The notes under the pieces are model-generated. The model did no database searches. It had not been told where the DNA came from and was given only the letters and a program-made list of their open reading frames with translations. From assembly GCA_013822245.1 (NCBI GenBank), contig PNKE01000060.1:29862-93861 (forward strand): a DNA stretch of 64,000 nucleotides, written 5' to 3'. The translations under genes were made by a program, and so were the position numbers. Every line of letters begins with the position of its first letter. Position 1 is the stretch's first letter. Origin of the DNA: Candidatus Solibacter sp. GTDB lineage: Bacteria > Acidobacteriota > Terriglobia > Bryobacterales > Bryobacteraceae. Below, piece after piece: positions 36,079-46,205 of the stretch.

Positions 36079-37422
36079 TTAGTACCCGGAAGACGCTTCG
36101 CCCTTGGTTCCGGGGCCGTGATCCAGTTCGCGCCAGATCATGAACAGCCCGAGCATGAACAACAGCGAGTACATGCCCATGAAACCCAGCAATGTGAAGG
36201 TGGCATTGCCGGACGACACATGCGGACTCGTGCCATCCGCCGTCCTCATCAGCCCATAGATCAGCCACGGCTGCCGGCCTAGTTCCGTTGTCATCCAACC
36301 GGCCGTATTGGCCACGTAGGGCAGTGGCAGGAACAGCATCAGTGCCCAAAGCAGCGGCTTGGCCTCGAACAGCTTGCCCCGCCACAACCACACCGCCGCC
36401 GCCGCCATCACCGCGATGAACAGCGTCCCCAGCCCAACCATAATATGGAAGGCGAAATACAACAGCGGGATCTGGTCCGGCCAGGTGTCCTCGGGGAATT
36501 CGTTCAGGCCCCTGATCTCCGCCGTCCACCTGTTCTGCGCAACAAAGCTCAACACGCCGGGGATGATGAACGGATTGTCCAGCCGCTTCTTCTCCATATC
36601 CGGCTGCCCCATTATCGCCAGTGGAGCGCCCTTTGTCGTCTCAAACAGGGCTTCCATGGCCGCCAGGGTCGCAGGCTGGTGCTGCGCCACCAGCTTGGCC
36701 TGCATGTCGCCGGTGGGGAAGGCCACCAGCAACGTGGCCAGCGCGCCAACCGGCACGCCCAGCCTCAAGAACCTCTTGCCCGCCTCGTCGTGGTTCTTGG
36801 TCAGAATGTAATACGCCCCAACGCCGCAGACCACGAACGAGCCTGTCACAATGCCGCCCATGATCGTGTGGAAATACTGCCAGAAGGCCCATTCGTTAAA
36901 CACCAGGGACCACCAGCTGTTCAGCAGAATCTCGCCCTTCGGGCCCAGGTGATACCCCGTCGGGTGCTGCATCCAGGCGTTGGTGGCGACAATCACGTAT
37001 GCCGACATCCAGCTTCCTATCCACACCGCCGCCGTGGCCAGCGTGTGGCCGATTTGCCCCAGCCGCTTCTCGCCAAACAACATCAGGCCCAGGAACGACG
37101 ACTCCAGGAAGAACGTGTACAGTCCCTCCATGCCGAGCGTGTGGCCAATCACGCCGCCCGCCGCCTTCGAAAATCTCGACCAGTTCGTGCCAAACTGAAA
37201 CTCCATCGGGATGCCCGTGACCACGCCCAGGGCAAAGTTGATGGCGAAGATCTTCGACCAGAAACGCGCGGCTTCATTCCACCGCTCGTCGCCCGTCTTC
37301 AGCGCCAGGAGCTTCATCAGAAAGATGAGGAGCCCCAGGCCCAAGGTTAACTGGACAAAGATGTAGTGGAACGTGATCGTGAAGGCAAAGTGAAAACGGT
37401 GTAAGGCTAGTGCTGATTCCAT
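36079..37422 (-). CDS. cydA: Cytochrome bd-type quinol oxidase subunit I
   Basis: A 447-residue membrane protein that carries the haems of the oxidase. His19 (TITFHYIFVQLTLG), the proton-pathway glutamates in YTFFLESSFLGLMLFG, and the quinol-end motif GWMTTELGRQPW are all present. The Q-loop is short, as in the cyanide-insensitive (CIO) type, but subtype is not certain. ATG at 37422 (MESALALHRFHFAF). First of the pair cydA-cydB. Such oxidases work with menaquinol or ubiquinol; menaquinone genes mqnA and mqnC lie elsewhere in this window. Confidence 0.95.
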   Translation of the reverse strand: MESALALHRFHFAFTITFHYIFVQLTLGLGLLIFLMKLLALKTGDERWNEAARFWSKIFAINFALGVVTGIPMEFQFGTNWSRFSKAAGGVIGHTLGMEGLYTFFLESSFLGLMLFGEKRLGQIGHTLATAAVWIGSWMSAYVIVATNAWMQHPTGYHLGPKGEILLNSWWSLVFNEWAFWQYFHTIMGGIVTGSFVVCGVGAYYILTKNHDEAGKRFLRLGVPVGALATLLVAFPTGDMQAKLVAQHQPATLAAMEALFETTKGAPLAIMGQPDMEKKRLDNPFIIPGVLSFVAQNRWTAEIRGLNEFPEDTWPDQIPLLYFAFHIMVGLGTLFIAVMAAAAVWLWRGKLFEAKPLLWALMLFLPLPYVANTAGWMTTELGRQPWLIYGLMRTADGTSPHVSSGNATFTLLGFMGMYSLLFMLGLFMIWRELDHGPGTKGEASSGY

Positions 37423-37497
37423 GGCATTGTTCAGGGCCAGCTTAACAGATCCTCATCCGAATCTCCATTACTCTGGCCGATTCCGGTTGATGCTGCT

Positions 37498-38778
37498 TCA
37501 GGCCCCGGCGTGACGGCTCCGGATCAATACAAGCACCAGCGCCGTGGCAATGAGCGGGATGATACTGGCGGCGATCAGCACCGGCTCGAACGAGTACTTA
37601 TCGGCCATCCAGCCGATGAGCAGCGTGGACAGGATCGTGCCCAGACCGGCTCCGGTGCCGCTCAATCCGCTCACGGTGGCCACGCTGCGGCTCGGGAAGA
37701 TGTCGCCCGGCAGCGACAGCGCCATCGTCGACCATGCCGCGTAGCAGAACGTCGAGATGGCAAACAGGCCGGCGATCGGCAGCAGCGAGTCGGCGTAGAT
37801 GGCCGGGATCAGCGCCGTCATGCCGATGCCGCAGACCGTGATGATCGCCTTGCGCGCCGCCAACACATCCCAGCCGCGCCGGATCAGCCAGCTCGAAAAT
37901 CCGCCGCCGAAGAAGTTGCCGAAGTCGGCGGCCAGGAACGGAATCCAGAACCCGGCCAGGGTGTCTTCGATCTTGAACCCCTTGGCCACCAGGAAGATGG
38001 CGAACCAGTCGGTGATGAAAAACCACACCGGGTCGGTCAACGAACGGCCCATGATGATGCCCCAGGTATCGCGCCGGCCGATCAGTTCACGCCAGCTCGC
38101 CGGCTTGACCGACGTCTCGGCATGGCCTTCGGCCCGCTTGGACGCGACGATCATCGCCCGTTCGGCGTCGCTGATGTTGGGGTGCGACTCCGGCGGGTGA
38201 TACAGCATCTTCCACGCCACCATCCACACCAGCCCCAGCAGCCCCGTGATGACAAACGCCGGCCGCCAGCTTCCGGCATAGGCGTAGATAGTGATCACCA
38301 GCGCCGGCGCGATCGCTCCGCCGATAGCCGACCCGCTGTCGTAGAGCGCCACCGCCCAGCCGCGTTCGTGCTTCGGAAACCACTCGGCCACGGTCTTGGC
38401 CGCGCCCGGCCAGTTGGCCGCCTCGCCCAGCCCCAGCAGAAACCGGAAGCCCATGAAGCTCTTCAGGCCCGTGGCCAGCGACGTGGCCATGGCGGCGATC
38501 GAATACCAGCCCACCGTGAGCAGCAGCCCGCGCTGCGTGCCCATGTGGTCGAGGGCGCGGCCCATCACCGACTGCCCCACCGCATAGGCCACGCGGAAGG
38601 CGATCACCAGCAGCGCGAAGTCCTGGTTGGTCCAGTTGAACTCGACCTTCAGATGCGGCGCCAGCACCGACAGCGTCTGGCGGTCGATGTAGTTGATGAC
38701 GGTGGAGGCGAACAGCAGTCCGCCGATCCACCACCGCAGGTTCCTGATTACCCGCCGGCCGCCCGTTTCCGTGCTCAC
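37498..38778 (-). CDS. MFS transporter, anion:cation symporter type (hexuronate-like)
   Basis: A 426-residue transporter with 12 predicted helices. [38 protein letters not shown] and [20 protein letters not shown] are typical of the ACS family that imports hexuronates, galactonate or related acids. Substrate cannot be fixed. It starts with GTG at 38778 that overlaps the stop of the amidohydrolase (GTGA), so the two are one operon; transporter and enzyme may share a substrate. Confidence 0.88.
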   Translation of the reverse strand: MSTETGGRRVIRNLRWWIGGLLFASTVINYIDRQTLSVLAPHLKVEFNWTNQDFALLVIAFRVAYAVGQSVMGRALDHMGTQRGLLLTVGWYSIAAMATSLATGLKSFMGFRFLLGLGEAANWPGAAKTVAEWFPKHERGWAVALYDSGSAIGGAIAPALVITIYAYAGSWRPAFVITGLLGLVWMVAWKMLYHPPESHPNISDAERAMIVASKRAEGHAETSVKPASWRELIGRRDTWGIIMGRSLTDPVWFFITDWFAIFLVAKGFKIEDTLAGFWIPFLAADFGNFFGGGFSSWLIRRGWDVLAARKAIITVCGIGMTALIPAIYADSLLPIAGLFAISTFCYAAWSTMALSLPGDIFPSRSVATVSGLSGTGAGLGTILSTLLIGWMADKYSFEPVLIAASIIPLIATALVLVLIRSRHAGA

Positions 38779-39923
38779 TTGAAGTTCAGCACCTTCAAAG
38801 CGGTATCGCGGTACAACGCCTTCAGCGTCGCCTTATTGAGCTCAAGCCCGTAGTACGGCCACCAGATGCGGCCCTTCATCCATTCGTCGCCGGTCTCCAG
38901 CAGCCGCCACCAGTCCAGATACATCTGCTTGTCCCGGCCCATGTCGGTGCCGAACATGATGCGGTCCTTGTACCTGTCGATGAAAGCCCGCATCGTGCGC
39001 GGCTGGCGGCCCATTTCGTAGTCGCGGGCCGAGATGTCGAGATACATGTTCGGGAACCGGTCCAGAATCCTGGCCAGCGCCGCGGTGTCGTGGCCCTGGT
39101 TCGAGAAGTGGCAGAAGATGAATTTCGTCTTCGGGTGTTTGGCCAGCAGGCGTTCGCGTACGCCAAGCAACTCCGAGTGATCGGGCACATCCTTGCCGTA
39201 CAGGGCGAAGGTCTGGAAATCGGGCGTGCGCTCCTGCGTGGCGTCCTGCGGCTTCCAGGCCGACGGGTGGTCGGCGATATGGATGTTGACCGGCATGTTC
39301 AACTCGCCGCAGCGCCTCCAGAACGCATCCAGCCGCGGATCGTCGAAGCGGATTCGCCTGTCGCGCGGCACGCCGTCCTTCTCGCCCAACTCGACGCCCC
39401 AGCCCTTGTCCGTAATCTCGCCCACGCCGCGCGCGCCCAGTTTGTGGACGCGTTCAAGTTCGGCCACCGTGCTGGCCGTGAAATCCGGAGCATCCGCGTT
39501 CGAGGTGTCGAACGAATACCAGAGCTGGAACCGCTTCGGATAGTCCTTATAGAGTTCCACCTGCCTGTCGAACTCCTGGCCCTGGGCGTTGGTGAACACG
39601 ACGGAGAACTCAACCCCCACCTCGTCCATCGTCTTCACCCAGGCATCGACGTCGGCCTTCGTCCTGATCCCGCTCATCGACGTATGCGTATGCGCGTCGA
39701 TCACGGGAAACGCCGGTTTGGCGATGTTGGTGACGGGCACCACCAGCGACGGCGACGGCCGGTAGTCCTTCAAAAGGATGTTGTCCATCGGACCCGCCTT
39801 CACCGGCACACCGTACTTGGTGACCGTGGCAGCCTCTTTCTTCGCCGGCGCCGGCGTTTCAACGTGGCCGCAGCCAACCGACAGCGCGACAACCGCGGGC
39901 AGCATCCAGATCGCTATTCTCAT
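38775..39923 (-). CDS. Amidohydrolase-2 family lipoprotein
   Basis: A 382-residue exported TIM-barrel hydrolase. The signal peptide ends in a lipobox-like LSVGC near residue 18. The metal-binding N-terminal motif is IDAHTHTS, and [19 protein letters not shown] and MFGTDMGRD supply further ligands. The family hydrolyses or decarboxylates varied small acids; substrate unknown. ATG at 39923 follows AGGAGG by a good distance, which decides the start; the frame is open further but not coding. Coupled to the MFS transporter and divergent from the alpha/beta hydrolase gene. Confidence 0.87.
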   Translation of the reverse strand: MRIAIWMLPAVVALSVGCGHVETPAPAKKEAATVTKYGVPVKAGPMDNILLKDYRPSPSLVVPVTNIAKPAFPVIDAHTHTSMSGIRTKADVDAWVKTMDEVGVEFSVVFTNAQGQEFDRQVELYKDYPKRFQLWYSFDTSNADAPDFTASTVAELERVHKLGARGVGEITDKGWGVELGEKDGVPRDRRIRFDDPRLDAFWRRCGELNMPVNIHIADHPSAWKPQDATQERTPDFQTFALYGKDVPDHSELLGVRERLLAKHPKTKFIFCHFSNQGHDTAALARILDRFPNMYLDISARDYEMGRQPRTMRAFIDRYKDRIMFGTDMGRDKQMYLDWWRLLETGDEWMKGRIWWPYYGLELNKATLKALYRDTALKVLNFK

Positions 39924-40056
39924 CCTGGGAAACACCTCCTGAACAGCATACGCCTTCCGCCGGCGCAGGGCACGCCCCGGCCTTGAATCTGGGGTACCAT
40001 ATCGCCCAGATGCCTTCGCCGCGCCACGCCGCCGGAGGCCTCGAAAGGCCACGCCC

Positions 40057-42105
40057 ATGAAACCCACCACACTCGCCCTCGCTCTGCTGCCGCTGCTGGC
40101 TCTCGCCCAGCAGCCGAACCTCGATTTCCTCGCCAACCAGGTCGACGGCCGCACACTGCGCCAGATGCTGCCGGACTATTTGAAAAACAGGGTCCGCCAG
40201 CAGCGCCGCCAGACGCCCGCCTCGAAGGAGGAGTTCCGCCGCCTCTTCATCCAGGGCCTCGGCGGACTGCCCGAACGCACGCCGCTCAACGCCCGCGTCA
40301 CCGGCACGCTCAACCGCGACGGCTACCGCGTCGAGAAGGTGATCTTTGAAAGCCAGCCCGGCTTTCATGTCACGGCGAATCTCTATCTGCCCGCCCAGGG
40401 CAAAGGCCCGTTCCCGGCCATCCTGTTCCCCATCGGCCATGAACCCGGCGCCAAGGCCTACCCCGTCTGGCAGCAGATCCTCGCCACCTTCGCCCGCCGC
40501 GGCTATGTCGCCCTCACCTGGGACCAGATCGGCCAGGGCGAACGCATCCAGCTTTGGGACGACGCGCTCAACGCCAGCAAGGCGTCTCCCTCCACCACCG
40601 AACACACCATCACCGGCATCCAGACGCTCGTCGCCGGCGACGCCTTCGCCCGCTACACCATCTGGGACGGCATCCGCGCCCTGGACTACCTGCTTTCCCG
40701 CCCCGAAGTCGATCCCGCCCGCGTCGGCATCACCGGCAACTCCGGCGGCGGCACCCACACCGCCTACATCTCCTCGCTCGACGACCGCCTCCACGTCGCC
40801 GGCCCGTCCTGCTTCATCACCTCCTGGCAGCGCCTTCTCGAAACCATCGGACCCCAGGACGCCGAACAGTGCATCCCCGGCTTCCTCGGCGCGGGCTTCG
40901 AACACGTCGATTTCATCCGCGCCTTCGCGCCGAAACCCTATCTCGTCATGTCCGCCATCCGCGACTTCTTCTCCCTCCAGGGCGCGCGCTCCTCCTTTGC
41001 CACAGCCACGGAAACCTATCAGGCCGCCGGCGCCCGCGACAGAATCTCCATGGCTGAAACCGACGAAGGCCACGGCTATTCCATCAACCTCCGTCTTGCC
41101 TCCTACGCCTGGTTTGACCGCTGGTTGAAGAACGCCAAGGCTCCCGAGGGCGAAACCCCCATCCCGCCCGCCACCGAAGCCGAACTCGCCTGCACCAAGA
41201 CCGGCCAGGTCGTCACCTCGCTCGCCGGCGAGACCATGTTCACGCTCAACCGCGCCCGCGCCCGCGCCATCAAAACTCCCGAACGCCCATCGATCGAGTC
41301 CGTCCGAAAAATGATCCAGTGGCAGGACGATTCATCCGTTCCGCCCGTGCGCCCCTACGGCTCCGAACGCCGCGGCGACCTGGTCATCGACAAACTGCTC
41401 TACGAATCCGAACCCGGCATCCTCGTCCCCGCCGTCGTCGTCTCGAAATCCGGCGCCGCAAGCAACCGGCCCGCCGTCCTACTCGCATCAGCCCGCGGCA
41501 AAGCCGCTTCCTGGTCCGCTATCGAAACCCTCGCCGACACCGGCGCCGTCGTCATGGCCGTGGACGTCCGCGGACTCGGCGAAACCCGACTCGAATCCAA
41601 GGGCAGCGACTGGCAGGGCCGCTTCGGCGACTACGACTCCGCCATGACCTCGGTGATGCTGGGGACGAGCCTGGTCGCCCAGCGCGCCCACGACATCCAG
41701 CGCGGCTTCCATCTTCTCGCCTCGCGGCCCGGCGTCGACCGCAACGCCATCCGCGGGGCGGGGCAGGGCAGCGCCGCCCCGGCCATGCTCCACGCCGCCG
41801 CCGCAGGCGTCCCGTTTTCCGGCCTGCTGCTCGATGGCATGGTCGCCTCCTACCGCTCCATCACGGAGACGCCCATCCACCACGCCGTCTTCGAATCCAT
41901 CGTGCCCGGCGCCATCCGCCATTACGATCTGCCGGGATTGATCGCCATGCTCGGATCCAAGCCCGTGCTGCTTGTCGATCCGGCATCTCCGCTTTCCAAA
42001 CCGCTGGCCAGTCCCGAAGCCCCGCGGTTGCCCGCCAACGCCCGCATCCTGACGCGCGGCATCGAAGAGCCGGCGGCAAGCGCCTACGCAGGCTGGCTGA
42101 AATAA
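40057..42105 (+). CDS. Secreted two-module alpha/beta hydrolase
   Basis: A 682-residue exported protein (signal MKPTTLALALLPLLALAQ). The first module is an acetyl-xylan-esterase/dienelactone-hydrolase-like fold: nucleophile Ser229 in GITGNSGGGTHTA, and a likely His in ETDEGHGYS. The second module (from about residue 430) has the same fold (VVMAVDVRGLGETR), but where the nucleophile should stand it reads GAGQG (567-571), so Ser is replaced by Gly569 and this half is probably not catalytic. Substrate unknown; ester or peptide. It is divergent from the amidohydrolase gene with 133 bp between. Confidence 0.82.
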   Translation: MKPTTLALALLPLLALAQQPNLDFLANQVDGRTLRQMLPDYLKNRVRQQRRQTPASKEEFRRLFIQGLGGLPERTPLNARVTGTLNRDGYRVEKVIFESQPGFHVTANLYLPAQGKGPFPAILFPIGHEPGAKAYPVWQQILATFARRGYVALTWDQIGQGERIQLWDDALNASKASPSTTEHTITGIQTLVAGDAFARYTIWDGIRALDYLLSRPEVDPARVGITGNSGGGTHTAYISSLDDRLHVAGPSCFITSWQRLLETIGPQDAEQCIPGFLGAGFEHVDFIRAFAPKPYLVMSAIRDFFSLQGARSSFATATETYQAAGARDRISMAETDEGHGYSINLRLASYAWFDRWLKNAKAPEGETPIPPATEAELACTKTGQVVTSLAGETMFTLNRARARAIKTPERPSIESVRKMIQWQDDSSVPPVRPYGSERRGDLVIDKLLYESEPGILVPAVVVSKSGAASNRPAVLLASARGKAASWSAIETLADTGAVVMAVDVRGLGETRLESKGSDWQGRFGDYDSAMTSVMLGTSLVAQRAHDIQRGFHLLASRPGVDRNAIRGAGQGSAAPAMLHAAAAGVPFSGLLLDGMVASYRSITETPIHHAVFESIVPGAIRHYDLPGLIAMLGSKPVLLVDPASPLSKPLASPEAPRLPANARILTRGIEEPAASAYAGWLK

Positions 42106-42116
42106 GTCGCCCCCCC

Positions 42117-42158
42117 AAAAAAGCAGCGCCCCGAGGCTCATCCGAACCGCGGGGCGCT
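42117..42158 (-). terminator. Rho-independent terminator, minus strand
   Basis: AGCGCCCC (42125-42132) pairs with GGGGCGCT (42151-42158). On the minus strand the stem is followed by a run of T (the A-run at 42117-42122), so it terminates the TolC gene; for the convergent hydrolase it may act more weakly. Confidence 0.75.
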
Positions 42159-42185
42159 TCTCAATCTAAAGGTCTGTCTGTCCCG

Positions 42186-44159
42186 CTACTGCCGGATCAC
42201 CGGCGGATCCATCGGCCGCGACGACTTGCCGGTGAGCGCTTCGGCCACTTCCACCTTATAGCGGTCCAGGATCTGCGCCGTCGTCAGGTCCAGTTGGACA
42301 CGCGAGCGCGAGTAAGCCGCCAGCGCCGCCACTTCCGATGCCTGTGACTGGGCGAAGTCGCGCTGCGTCTGGACAACCTGGAAGGCCGTCGATGCGCCGA
42401 GCGCGTATTTCTTGTTCTCGGCGTCGAGGGTCTGTTCCTGCAACTGGCGCTCCTTCACCGCCGCCTGGTAACGGGCCCGGGCCTGCAGGACCGCGGTCAG
42501 CGCGTTCTGCACGGTCACGCGCAGTTCGTTCACCTGGCGCTGGGCGGTGAGTTCCTGCTGGCGCTGAGCCAGCCGGTCGCGGACGTAATCGGCCTGTGCC
42601 TGGCGGTTACGGAGCGGGATGTTCAACTGGAAGCCGATCGAATAATCCGGGAAGTTGCGCCGGAAGATCTGGCCCAGCGCCGAGCCGTAGCCGCCGATGA
42701 AGAACGGGTCGGCGCCCGGCCCGCCTGGCAGGTTGTAGAGCGTGTTCAACTGCCCGGCGAGCGAGTTGTTCTGGAACGACGCCTGCACGTCCAGCGAAGG
42801 CAGCAACTGCGACTTCGCTCCGGCCAGCCCGATCCTGGTGTTCTCGAGGTTGATGGTTAACTGTTGAATGTCCGGGCGGTTCTTGATCGCCCGCTCGGTC
42901 AGGTCGGCCAGCGGTTCAATCGAGTCGATGCGCGGCAGCGCCAGCGTGTCGGTCGGCACCACGCGCGCCTCGGCCACCGCCGGACTGGCGATACCGGAGC
43001 GCGACAGCGCGTTCTTCACGATCGTCTCCTGCTGCAGCAGCGACGTCTCGGAGTTGGTCAACTCCTGCTCCGCCTGCGCCACACGGGCCTCGGCGCGCAC
43101 GATTTCGATCGGCGCCAGCGTGCCGATCTCCACCTGCTTCTTATTGTCCTCGTGGAACTTCCGCGCCACTTCCAGCGCCTTCTGCTTCACCTTCAGATCC
43201 TCGTTGAAGCTCACCAGGTCCCAGTACAGGTTCACCACGCCCGAAACCGTCGTCATCACCTGCAGCTTGAACGTCAGGTCGCTCACCTTCAGGTTGTTCC
43301 TCGCCACCCGGATGTTGCGGTTGTTCACCGCCAGCCCGAAGCCCTGCATGAGCCGCTGCGAGATCGACAGGTTCATGTTCGGCTGCCAGAACGGGTTCAG
43401 GTCGACACGCGGGTTGTTGGTCTGGATCTTGGTGTTCGACCACGAATAGTTCAGCGCCGTGCCGGTGAGAAAGTTTTGCGAATAGGCGGCGTTGAAACCC
43501 TTGTTGTCGAACTGCAGGGCCGTGGTGCCCGTGGTGACGGTGTTGGACTGAGGCCGTGAGTTGTGGCCCGCGAATCCGGAGAACGAAAACACCGGATCCA
43601 GGCTCGGCACCGCCACGCCGGTCTGCGTGATCACCGTGCCGCCGACGCCGCCTTCGGTTCCGCTGCCCGAGCCGCCGCCCGAACCGCCCAGGCCCGACGC
43701 GCCACCCGCGCTGCCGCCCGTGCCGCCGGTGACCGACGACAACGCGGACGACTGCACCTGCCGGATCGTCCCCGGCACGCCGCGCAACAATCCGCCCGCC
43801 TGGGCGCGCAGCAGATCCACCTGCGCCAACTGCGGTCCATAACGCGCCAGTTCCACGTCCAGATTGTTCTCAATCGCCAGCGCCAGGGCGTCCTCGAGCG
43901 ACAGATACAGCTTGCCCGCGCGGATCAGCGTCTCCAGCCGCGGCGAGTTGTTCAACGACACCTCGGCAATAACGGCCTCCCTGTACGGGCGCGAAAATCC
44001 GCTCCACAATCCGGCGCCCGGCGCCACCGGGACATCGGGCTTGCCGGCCCGATTCTCTTTCGACATCGGCGTGGCCTGTGCCGGCGTCTGGGCCAGCGAC
44101 GGAGGCGCCATCATGAATACGGTCAGCAGTCCGGCGAAGATCGGTCGAAGACGGTTCAT
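42186..44159 (-). CDS. TolC-family outer membrane efflux protein
   Basis: A 657-residue outer membrane channel with signal peptide MNRLRPIFAGLLTVFMMAPP. The two OEP repeats show helical coiled-coil stretches such as RAEARVAQAEQELTNSETSL, AKSQLLPSLDVQASF and ALTAVLQARARYQAAVKE. A Gly/Ser-rich insert (around residue 145-165) is unusual and probably a loop. No inner-membrane pump or adaptor lies next to it, so its partner is elsewhere. ATG at 44159. Confidence 0.88.
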   Translation of the reverse strand: MNRLRPIFAGLLTVFMMAPPSLAQTPAQATPMSKENRAGKPDVPVAPGAGLWSGFSRPYREAVIAEVSLNNSPRLETLIRAGKLYLSLEDALALAIENNLDVELARYGPQLAQVDLLRAQAGGLLRGVPGTIRQVQSSALSSVTGGTGGSAGGASGLGGSGGGSGSGTEGGVGGTVITQTGVAVPSLDPVFSFSGFAGHNSRPQSNTVTTGTTALQFDNKGFNAAYSQNFLTGTALNYSWSNTKIQTNNPRVDLNPFWQPNMNLSISQRLMQGFGLAVNNRNIRVARNNLKVSDLTFKLQVMTTVSGVVNLYWDLVSFNEDLKVKQKALEVARKFHEDNKKQVEIGTLAPIEIVRAEARVAQAEQELTNSETSLLQQETIVKNALSRSGIASPAVAEARVVPTDTLALPRIDSIEPLADLTERAIKNRPDIQQLTINLENTRIGLAGAKSQLLPSLDVQASFQNNSLAGQLNTLYNLPGGPGADPFFIGGYGSALGQIFRRNFPDYSIGFQLNIPLRNRQAQADYVRDRLAQRQQELTAQRQVNELRVTVQNALTAVLQARARYQAAVKERQLQEQTLDAENKKYALGASTAFQVVQTQRDFAQSQASEVAALAAYSRSRVQLDLTTAQILDRYKVEVAEALTGKSSRPMDPPVIRQ

Positions 44160-44386
44160 AACTTCAGAGTTCCTGGGATGTACGATTGCTCGAGTTGGTG
44201 CAGTTCGAGTTCAAATCACTTAAACGCGCCGGCAACACAACTTGTTCCTTACAAATCAACTTCATAGTAACGCAGGCCGCCCCCCGCGCCCCTGCTCTCC
44301 CGCGGCGGGAGTGTCCGATTCCGCACACTGCCCGTCCGCTGGCGCAACACCCGGGTGCGGGGGGATTGATAGACTGGATCATCGAA

Positions 44387-44977
44387 GTGGCCAACCAGAA
44401 CCAGGAAATCCTCGACCTCTTCCAATCCACGGGAGCTTACCTCAAGGGACATTTCCGCCTCACCAGCGGCCTGCATAGCCCGGAGTACCTCCAGTGCGCG
44501 CTGGTGCTGTCGCATCCGGTCCACGCCGCGTCGCTCGGCCGCCGGCTTGCCGAAGCGCTCTCGGCCATCGCGCCAGGGACTCCAAACCTCGTCGTTTCGC
44601 CCGCCATGGGCGGACTCATCATCGGCCACGAAGCCGCCCGCGCCCTCGGCGTCCGGCACATCTTCACCGAGCGCGACGCCGATCGAAAGATGACACTTCG
44701 CCGCGGGTTCTCCGTCCAGCCGGGCGAAATGGCGGTCGTCATCGAGGACGTCATCACCACCGGCGGCTCCACCGCCGAAGTCGTCGCGCTACTGGAATCG
44801 CAGGGAGCCAGAGTCCTGGCTGCCGGCTCGATCATCGACCGCAGCGGCGGCAGGGCCCAGGTCGGCGTCCCGCGCACCGCGCTGGCTACGCTCGAAGTCC
44901 AGACCTGGGACCCGCCGGCCTGCCCGCTCTGCGCCCAGGGCCTCGAAGCCGTCAAGCCCGGGTCACGGCAGGTCTAG
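44387..44977 (+). CDS. pyrE: Orotate phosphoribosyltransferase
   Basis: A 196-residue enzyme of pyrimidine synthesis that joins orotate to PRPP. The PRPP motif is VVIEDVITTGGSTAE, and GHFRLTSGLHSPEYLQCALV and SPAMGGLIIGHEAARAL are family blocks. Start is uncertain: I list the GTG at 44387; a TTG at 44366 is also in frame and lies close behind a G-rich sequence. The frame is open back to 44186 without coding character. It leads a plus-strand cluster with truA 9 bp downstream. Confidence 0.92.
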   Translation: MANQNQEILDLFQSTGAYLKGHFRLTSGLHSPEYLQCALVLSHPVHAASLGRRLAEALSAIAPGTPNLVVSPAMGGLIIGHEAARALGVRHIFTERDADRKMTLRRGFSVQPGEMAVVIEDVITTGGSTAEVVALLESQGARVLAAGSIIDRSGGRAQVGVPRTALATLEVQTWDPPACPLCAQGLEAVKPGSRQV

Positions 44978-44986
44978 GACGCTGGA

Positions 44987-45748
44987 ATGCGGCGCATCCG
45001 CATCACTGTCGCCTACGACGGAACGGCCTATCACGGCTGGCAGGTCCAGCCCGGCCTGGCCACCATCCAGTCCGAACTCGAACGCGTCCTCTCCGATATC
45101 GACAACCGTCCGGTCCAGGTCGCAGGCTCAGGCCGCACCGACGCCGGCGTCCACGCCACCGGGCAGGTGGCCGCCTTCGACCTTGAAAACCGCCTCCCCT
45201 GCCCGAATCTGAAGAAGGCGATGAACCGCATTCTGCCCGGCGACATCCGCATCCTCGACGCCGCCGAAGCGGATCCTGCCTTCCACCCCCGTTTCGACGC
45301 CAAGTCGAAGACCTACGAATACCGCATCTGGCGGGCCGAGGTCTGCCCGCCGATGCGCCGCCTCTACACCTTCCATTTCCCCTATATCCTCGACGAAGCC
45401 GCCATGATCGCCGCCGCGCCGCTGCTCGAAGGCGAACACGACTTTTCGGCCTTTGCCGCGTCGGATGAAAAGGATGAACCCGGCCGGTCGAAGGTCCGCA
45501 CCATCTTCTCGTCGCGCATGTTCCGCGACGGCGACGAACTGGTCTACCAGGTCCGCGGTTCGGGTTTCCTGAAACATATGGTCCGGATCATCGCCGGTAC
45601 GCTGAAAGAGGCCGGCAGGGCCAATCTCGATGCCGCCGGGCTTCTCGCCCGCCTCGATCCCGCTTACGCGGGCAAGGCCGGCCCCGCGGCCCCGGCGCGC
45701 GGACTCTGCCTGCTCGGCGTGGACTACCCGGCCGGTCCTGCATGTTAG
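44987..45748 (+). CDS. truA: tRNA pseudouridine(38-40) synthase
   Basis: A 253-residue enzyme that converts uridine 38, 39 and 40 in the anticodon arm. The catalytic Asp is in GSGRTDAGVHATGQV; YDGTAYHGWQVQPG near the N-terminus and YRIWRAEVCPPM, GSGFLKHMVRIIAGTL in the C-terminal half are conserved. ATG at 44987. Normal length. Confidence 0.96.
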   Translation: MRRIRITVAYDGTAYHGWQVQPGLATIQSELERVLSDIDNRPVQVAGSGRTDAGVHATGQVAAFDLENRLPCPNLKKAMNRILPGDIRILDAAEADPAFHPRFDAKSKTYEYRIWRAEVCPPMRRLYTFHFPYILDEAAMIAAAPLLEGEHDFSAFAASDEKDEPGRSKVRTIFSSRMFRDGDELVYQVRGSGFLKHMVRIIAGTLKEAGRANLDAAGLLARLDPAYAGKAGPAAPARGLCLLGVDYPAGPAC

Positions 45749-45765
45749 CCTGAAAGAAGAACCGC

Positions 45766-46185
45766 ATGTCAGAGAAGACCGCCCACCCTTACCCGCCCCT
45801 GCCGCCTCTGAAACAATGGCTGCTGCCGGTCCTGCTGGCCTGGATCATCCCCGGCGGCGGCCATTTCCTGCTCAAGCGCCACTACCGCGGCGCCATCCTG
45901 GCCGGTTCGGTGCTCATCATGTTCGTTCTCGGCCTGCTGATGCGCGGCTACATGTTCGAACCCATGAGCGGCGACCTGCTGACCACCATCATCTATACCG
46001 GCGGCTTCATCGCCGACATGTGCGCTGGAGTCCTGTACTTCATGGCCAAATGGTTCGGCTACGCCGCGCCCGACATCGCCGGCCATACGGTCGATTACGG
46101 AACAAAATTCCTGGTCGCCGCCGGCCTGTTCAACGTCCTGGCCATGGTCGACGTCTTCGAAATCGCCTCGGGCCGCAAGCAGTAA
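45766..46185 (+). CDS. Four-helix membrane protein (DUF6677-like)
   Basis: A 139-residue membrane protein with about four helices: LLPVLLAWIIPGGGHFLLK, ILAGSVLIMFVLGLLMRG, a third near residue 75-95 and a last one around FLVAAGLFNVLAMVDVFE. The IPGGGHFLLKRHYRGA block resembles the small acidobacterial DUF6677 family; I give this from memory. Function unknown. It starts at ATG 45766, 17 bp after truA, in the same cluster. Confidence 0.75.
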   Translation: MSEKTAHPYPPLPPLKQWLLPVLLAWIIPGGGHFLLKRHYRGAILAGSVLIMFVLGLLMRGYMFEPMSGDLLTTIIYTGGFIADMCAGVLYFMAKWFGYAAPDIAGHTVDYGTKFLVAAGLFNVLAMVDVFEIASGRKQ

Positions 46186-46205
46186 AGGAACCGGAACACA
46201 CCGCC

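Noticed and set aside
43141..43443. Short antisense frame within the TolC gene
   Set aside because: Acidic low-complexity shadow without start signals.
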